DNA of 64,000 nucleotides from Golubevia sp. BC0850 (lineage: Eukaryota > Basidiomycota > Exobasidiomycetes > Golubeviales > Golubeviaceae). Made by a program: the position numbers and the translations under genes. Positions 58,665 to 64,000 of the stretch are shown piece after piece. The first letter of the stretch is position 1. Each line of letters starts with the position of its first letter. Location of the stretch: NCBI GenBank assembly GCA_012976225.1, contig JAAVVG010000018.1, forward strand, positions 372,001 through 436,000, written 5' to 3'. The notes beneath the pieces were generated by a model. The model was not told the DNA's origin. It ran no database searches and saw only the letters and a program-made list of their open reading frames with translations.

Positions 58665-60461
58665 ATGAAGTTCACTACCACTCTTCTAACCTCTGCTCTA
58701 CTCCTAGCCTCTTTCACCTCAGCTGAGATTCAACCTCGCGCTGCAGGTCAAGTGGGTCATCACTCAAAGGTAGCTCGTTCAAACTCTGTCGCTGAAAAAG
58801 CTGCCAGAAGAGCTATCATTGATGCTGATTTAGAAGAACGTGAGGAAGCTGCTCAAGCTTTAGCTCCAAAGAAGCGTGGATGCAAGGCCAAGTCCTCAAA
58901 GTCCAAATCTAAGTCTTCAAGTTCAAATTCTTCCTCCAAATCTACTGACAAGGAAGCCTCGAAAGGTGAGTGAAGAGCGCGCAGAGAATTGGGTCGATTT
59001 CCTCTTTGGGATAGGTCGGGATTCGAAGGTTGGACAAAGACCTATGCAGTCGAGAAGGTTCATGCGTTCGGTCTCAAAATGGATGAGATTGAGATTGACA
59101 TTGGTTCTGATGTCATTTCTATGTCATTTGAATAGCTGTGAAGGGTTCCGACCAGCGAACTCATTGGCCTTCGTGAAGTCGGAAGAGGCCAGGACGGGAC
59201 CATCTTCCAACCTTCCTTTCGTTTACTCATGCTCTCTCCTTTCTTTTGGTCGACCTCCCATCTTTCCAACTCGTCGTTCTCTTAAATCAAAAATCAACAG
59301 ACTCTTCATCCTCCAAGTCCAAGTCTTCTTCCTCTTCCTCTTCCAAGGACTCCAGTTCATCCAAGTCCGACTCTGGTTCCTCCAAGTCCTCCTCCAGCTC
59401 TTCTTCCGGTTTCGGAAAGGGTGAGTCACTGCTTTCAACCCGATTCCACTGACTAAATTCAATTGGGAAAAGTTGGGGAGAAGACACTATGGAAATTGTT
59501 TCAACTTCGTAGACAATCCATGGACCATCCTCGCAGCACCGCCTCCCTCTCCCTCTACCTTTCCACCCCTTTCTCACCTCCTTCCTCCTCACATCTCATT
59601 TCTGATTCTCTCAGGTCTATGGGGCTTCACCAACTCTTGTGGAGATTCTCAAGCTTCTAACAACGATCCAAACGGAGCTAAATGGTGGCTCAATTGTGGA
59701 CTTGACGGTGGTAATGGTTGGAATCCAGCTAACATCAAATTGTCAGACATCAAAGTCATCTCTGATGATGAAGCTGCTAAATCTGACACTTTCGCTCCTT
59801 GCGCCAAGTACATTAACGAATTTAAGTCTGCTCATCAATCTACTGGAATTCCAGTCGCCATTTTAATGTCCATTGCCATGCAAGAATCTACTTGTAACCC
59901 TTCAGTTACTGGAGGTAGAGGTGAAATTGGAATGATGCAAATCACTCCGTGAGTAGTAGAGTCTGGGGAGGAGTCGTGTTGGCAGTGAGAGGGGACGAGC
60001 GCTAACCACCTTTGCCTTTTCTCTTCTCTTCATATCTTCATCTCATTAGTGACAAGTGTGGAGATGCTTCCAACTGTTACGACACCGAGTTCAACATCAA
60101 GAAGGGAGGTCAATACTTGGCTGACACCATCGACTCCTTCGGTGGTAACTTCGTTGAGGTGAGTTGTCTGCGATAGAAGCTGAGCTTCTCAAAAGCACAC
60201 TGAGCTGCTGGGAAGTTGCTTCCAAGAAGCCCAGCCCAAGGCATTCTCAAGGAACGGCAAAAGAGCGTTGTCACTGACTTTCTCAAATTTTCTTCTTCCC
60301 CAATTCTTTAGGCTCTCGGTCAATACAACGGATGGACCAAGGGTATGCAAGGATCAGGATCCTGTGGCCCCCAAGGTCAAAACTTGGACTACATCAACGG
60401 TAACTTGAACAAGTGGTTCCAAGGAAAGAACGGTTATGGAGACAACTCTGGAGGTTGTTAA
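58665..60461 (+). CDS. secreted lysozyme-like (GH23/SLT-fold) protein D with Ser/Lys linker (337 aa)
   Basis: Five exons: 58665-58965, 59301-59420, 59615-59948, 60050-60158 and 60312-60461. The signal peptide is TTLLTSALLLASFTSAEIQP, followed by a possible Kex2-type propeptide region (RAAGQVG...KKRGCK), a basic Ser/Lys stretch and, from its own small exon, a Ser/Lys/Asp run. The domain shows WWLNCGLDGGNGWNPANIKL, FAPCAKYINEF, IAMQESTC (putative catalytic Glu near 231), GEIGMMQITP, ALGQYNGWTKGMQGSGSCGP and a C-terminus ending SGGC. It is the most divergent intact copy: the domain exon is 3 nt longer, the last exon is 3 nt longer, and an extra intron splits the linker. The eight cysteines are kept. 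Confidence 0.9.
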
Positions 60462-61434
60462 TTTCAAAGCCAATTTTCTCAGGTAACCTTTTCTCAAGTA
60501 AATTTAACAAGACTTTTGGAAGATTCTTTAGCTGTGCTTTCTTCCTCTCAAGAACTTTTCATCTCTTAAAATTTTAATCGACACATAATCCGTTCAAGTT
60601 CTGTTTTCTATTTCAATCCTCATTATCTGCCCTTCTTCTTTTTCTCAAAACTCTCTGTCTCTTCTGGCTAGCCACTCTCGTTTTCTATATCTCGTCTCTC
60701 TTTCTCGTCTTTTTATGTCCGTGTCATCGATTCTTTTTCCTTGTAGATGGAAGAAAGAAAGCTTCGTCTGTGACGAAATCCCTTTCTTTCTGAACCTTCT
60801 TTTTTCCTTTGTAATTACTCACTCAGAGGTCGGGAATTGAATTAGGACACGAAGTTGTGTCTTGAAGATGCAATTTTTTTTTGTTTTTGATCGATTGAGA
60901 GAAATTGAGAGCTCGCTATAGCTGCCTTGAGAAATCTTTTTGAGACATCTGGTAAAGAGGGAGCAAGGAACCAGAGTTAGCGTCACAAGTACAGAGAATC
61001 TGAGGCATTGAGAGATTGGATCATGATTGTGCACTACACATGACATAGCAGTAAGGAGTTGTATCTTGCTCGACTTTCCACTTGCAGATTTTCAAAGGCA
61101 GTCGACGACGTTCCTGGGCTTCTTGACTCTCTCGCCTCCTCGTCTCACTCCGTTTTCGGTGCTGGACCCTCTACACTCAGTGATTACAGGAACCGAATTT
61201 TACCTCATCGCCTTCTATCTTGTATTCTGTCTTAGAGACACGAGTCGTCTTTTCTTCCTCTGCTTCTGGATCGGTCGACCCCTCCCTTCGAAGCTCGAAA
61301 TGGTACAAAAGCAGAGCAGAATCTGTGACTCTTTTCAAATTCCTTACTTCAATCATCTTCTCTCATCTCAATTCAATCTATTCAACCTTCTTCTTCTCTC
61401 TCAACCAACCTTCAAACCATCGACAACTCTCAAG
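60462..61434. other. intergenic
   Basis: T-rich 3' region of gene D and, from about 61330, the pyrimidine-rich leader of the next small secreted gene. Nothing else is supported. Confidence 0.5.
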
Positions 61435-62028
61435 ATGCAATTCACCGCCACCCTCGCCTCTCTCCTCTTGATCGCCACCTCCTCCAGCTTGGTCTCCGCT
61501 GCGCCAGCCCTGGAAGAACGCACCGGGATCTACGCCTTTTCCTTCCTTGAGAAGACTTGTGCTACTCAAGCCCCGGACTACATGACCTATTCCATCAAGG
61601 ACTCACTTGCAGAGTGCTGGAAGTTCTGTTGTGAGTAGAGGTGCTGATGACGAAGTATCAGAGGGGTCGCGATGTTGAGATTGCATCTCGTCTGTGACCT
61701 AATTCTAACCAAGTACATCTCTTTCCTTCTTCACCCTTACAGCCTCGGTCTCAGGTTGCAACTTCGTCAACACTTACGTCGACTTCAACTCGGCCAAGCA
61801 AGACGGAATCGTGAGTAGACGCTCCCACTGTCATCTTATCATCAGCTTGACTTTGAATCTCGATACTGACTATTTTTCCTCTTCTCTCCTCCTATGTCAC
61901 AGACCTGCGCTCTATACAGCAAGAAACACTTCGGCACCTCTGATGTGACCAACTGCGGCGGACAAGACCAACTCGGAGATGGAGATCTCAACAAGATCCG
62001 TCACTCTGCTGGTTGGAACAAACTTTGA
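61435..62028 (+). CDS. small secreted Cys-rich protein, fruit-body-specific-protein-like (129 aa)
   Basis: Three exons: 61435-61630, 61743-61810 and 61903-62028 (390 nt, in frame). The signal peptide is ATLASLLLIATSSSLVSAAP. The mature part has the pattern CWKFCSSVSGCNFVNTYVD, then TCALYSKKHFGTSDVTNCGG and a C-terminal HSAGW. This resembles the PAN/Apple-like fold of basidiomycete proteins annotated as fruit-body specific, with six cysteines in the mature chain. Such proteins are thought to bind ligands or carbohydrates at the cell surface, with no proven function. It lies 1 kb downstream of lysozyme-like gene D on the same strand and could share regulation with it. That link is a guess from position. 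Confidence 0.82.
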
Positions 62029-62646
62029 CGATTCTAGATCCGTAACACTAGGCTGAAGAAGCATTCCCTTACTCTCTGTGACCTCGCTCTCTCATTCGGT
62101 TCCCCCAATCAATGTCACCTCTCTCCGTCACGTCACCGCTGCCTTTCTCCTTCTCTTCTGGAACGATTTGATTGACCCGTTTCTATTCACCCTGTCAATA
62201 TCACTCTAATTCGAAGTCAATAGCTCTCTGATACTATCCTTCAACTTTTCTGGGCTGACAGAACGTGTCCATCGTTTGAGCTTTTCTCTTCAGCTTTTCT
62301 CATCTCAGCCTCCAAAGTGAAGACTTCTTTTGAGATGCGAGAGAACTTCAAGAGTGATTTTGATCGATGTTCGCTTTTCTACCACATCACTAGGAGAAGG
62401 AAGACTACGATCTCAGAGACAGGCTGGATGTTGATGCCCTGGAAGCTTGTTCACTTGAATTCCAAGGGAATTGAAGGAAGGAAGCAAGAAATGGAATTCA
62501 AAGTGAAAAACACGGAAAAGAGATTGGAGGCTTTTGACCTTGAAGCGAGAGAGGACTTCTGGAAAGTTGAGTCTCAGACTGGTTCCCTTTTTTTCTTCCA
62601 ACCCAAAATTCGAAGCGTGGATCAGCAAATCGCTATCAAAAGCTAA
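62029..62646. other. intergenic, convergent 3' ends
   Basis: About 620 bases between the secreted-protein gene and the kinase-like gene. The short ORFs at 62317-62646 have no recognisable content. Confidence 0.5.
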
Positions 62647-64000
62647 CTACCTATGTTTACGCTCTTTATGCTGCATACTCCATTCCTTCACAACGTCCCT
62701 GATCAGCATTTCTCTCCTTTCCCTTCCCACTTCTCCCAGAAGGCCCCTCGCACTTTTCAATTTCACTTCTCTCCATTCCAAGTATTCTTGACTCCTTTTT
62801 TCGAGTTCCACTTCCAACTTTCCGTTTGCCGTTCCGTCTTTGGCTTCCTTGACTCCTTCTGGTCCCTTTTCAGCGAGGATAGAATTGGCTTGAATGGTCG
62901 CCCAAACTACCCAACACATTTGAGCTACTCCAGCCCATAGTTTGGCTCTAGCAAGTTTGGAATTGATAAATTTCGATTCCAAGTTGGGGGCTGAGTTGAT
63001 GTCACCTTTTCTCGACGACCAGTATACCGAGATCAGATTCCGGAGCTGCTCTTCGTTCAATTCAATTTCTGAGTAGAAGTTTCCTAGATCGAACGAAGGA
63101 TAGTTTAAGCCTGAATACTCGAAGTCTATCAACTTCAAGCACGTTCTAGATTTGAGATGAGGATCGGCCAGCGTGGAGAGATGACTGGAAGGTTTTGAGG
63201 TGACCTCTCCGTTGCTGATGATGCCGTTCCCACAAGATGTAAGATCTTCAGAAGTTTGAAGAAAGTTGGCTGCTAGAAGATCGTTATGACAGGGTACCAA
63301 TTTTTCTCGTGAGTTTGAGGCCGAAGTGTCAGATTGAGGATCGAGAATCGAGATGATCTCATGAAGCGAGGTTTCCAATTGCTTTGAACGATAAGATTAT
63401 GAAAGGTCAATCAAGAGATTGGAGAATCCAAAAGGAGCAATCAGAAAGAGAAAGGCAAAAGGGGGGAAAGTTCATCGAAATAAAGGCCAAGTCCACTCAC
63501 ATGATAGTCAGGTGGCAAGCTCCAGCCTTCTCGTTTACAGACCTCTAGATACACGTTTCTAATCTCAACGATGTCAAATCGGTTCTCGAACGTTTGAGTG
63601 TCCTTGTCCTTGTCCATCGACTCGTCGCGCCTACTTTCATCTCCACTTCCATGCAATCTTGCCAGCACGTCGACGATCTTCTCGGCTCCACCCTTAGAAG
63701 AACAAAGCTCTTGGATGTCTTGATTTGACAGAGTTCTACCTTCCACATAATCTATCAGCATGGCCTTGGGCTTGAGTTCTGACTTTCCACTCTCAGCATC
63801 TTGATTCTCTTCGATGACAGAGAGAACCTTTGGCGCCAGGCCCCACTCGAAGGCGAGCTGACTGTTCCTGATCTCTGATATCCTATCTATGTTCAGATGA
63901 AATGTAGAAGATTGAGAGATTTGCCTTAGGACTACTTTTAGAAGTGTTGTTCTCGAATCAGAATCATCTTGGAGGGTACTTGGGTCTGAAGGAGCTTGGT
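62647..64000 (-). CDS. choline/ethanolamine-kinase-like protein (partial, N-terminus beyond right edge)
   Basis: Two exons are visible: from the window edge to 63501 and 63381-62647, joined in frame at D-Y-H|Q-L-E-T across a GTGAGT intron. The N-lobe part has RTTLLKVVLRQ, LAFEWGLAPKVLSVIEE and AMLIDYVEGRTLSNQDI, the hinge and gatekeeper region of this family. The C-lobe has the Brenner motif CHNDLLAANF (H-N-D-x4-N, catalytic Asp) and LKLIDFEYSGLNYPSFDLGN with the metal-binding D-F-E. Choline/ethanolamine kinases start the Kennedy pathway for phosphatidylcholine and phosphatidylethanolamine. Ethanolamine kinase is slightly favoured by the N-Y-P-S-F-D-L-G-N form, but the substrate is undecided. 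The tail is a long charged helix. More than 400 residues are visible. Confidence 0.88.

Overview
The window is nuclear DNA from a filamentous or yeast-like fungus, most likely a basidiomycete. The evidence is dense protein-coding genes cut by many short introns with GTGAGT/GTAAGT donors and pyrimidine-rich acceptors, moderate GC, a GT90 (CAP10-type) glycosyltransferase, a fruit-body-protein-like secreted protein, and core eukaryotic genes (RAT1/XRN2, eIF5B, PP1, CMC4, a Mug190/tricalbin-like lipid-transfer protein). I cannot name the genus. Exon boundaries were placed by hand from splice signals, frame continuity and family knowledge. Layout, 0-25.9 kb: the 3' end of an unknown gene; two large Ser-rich disordered-protein genes on the minus strand (909-5230 and 6159-8382); a small hypothetical gene divergent from CMC4; an 11-exon SMP/C2-domain gene (10466-15272); a PST2/WrbA flavodoxin-like quinone reductase; a third giant Ser-rich gene (18878-23029); and a 7-exon GT90 glycosyltransferase. 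Layout, 26-40 kb: an intron-containing tRNA-Arg(ACG) next to a decayed LINE with a zinc-knuckle ORF1; a two-exon acyl-CoA-dehydrogenase-like gene; a possible small two-exon gene; an F-box-type gene carrying three in-frame stops; and the six-exon PP1 catalytic subunit. Layout, 40.9-60.5 kb: the most distinctive part. Four secreted lysozyme-like (GH23/SLT-fold) genes and one truncated copy flank the divergent housekeeping pair RAT1 and eIF5B. Two lie on the minus strand to the left, and the truncated copy plus two genes lie on the plus strand to the right. They share eight cysteines, a catalytic ES motif, a GLMQ-type motif and, in two members, identical lengths for the last three exons, while their N-terminal linkers differ completely. 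Layout, 61-64 kb: a small secreted Cys-rich protein, then the 3' part of a choline/ethanolamine-kinase-like gene running off the right edge. RAT1 has a start codon isolated on its own exon, a GC-AG intron, and a LINE fragment inside one of its introns. How the genes may work together: the housekeeping genes cover translation initiation, RNA decay, phosphatase signalling, membrane contact sites and mitochondrial import. The lysozyme-like cluster, the neighbouring secreted Cys-rich protein and the GT90 enzyme point to an extracellular or cell-surface programme, perhaps aimed at bacteria or at wall polymers. That function is inference from fold motifs only.
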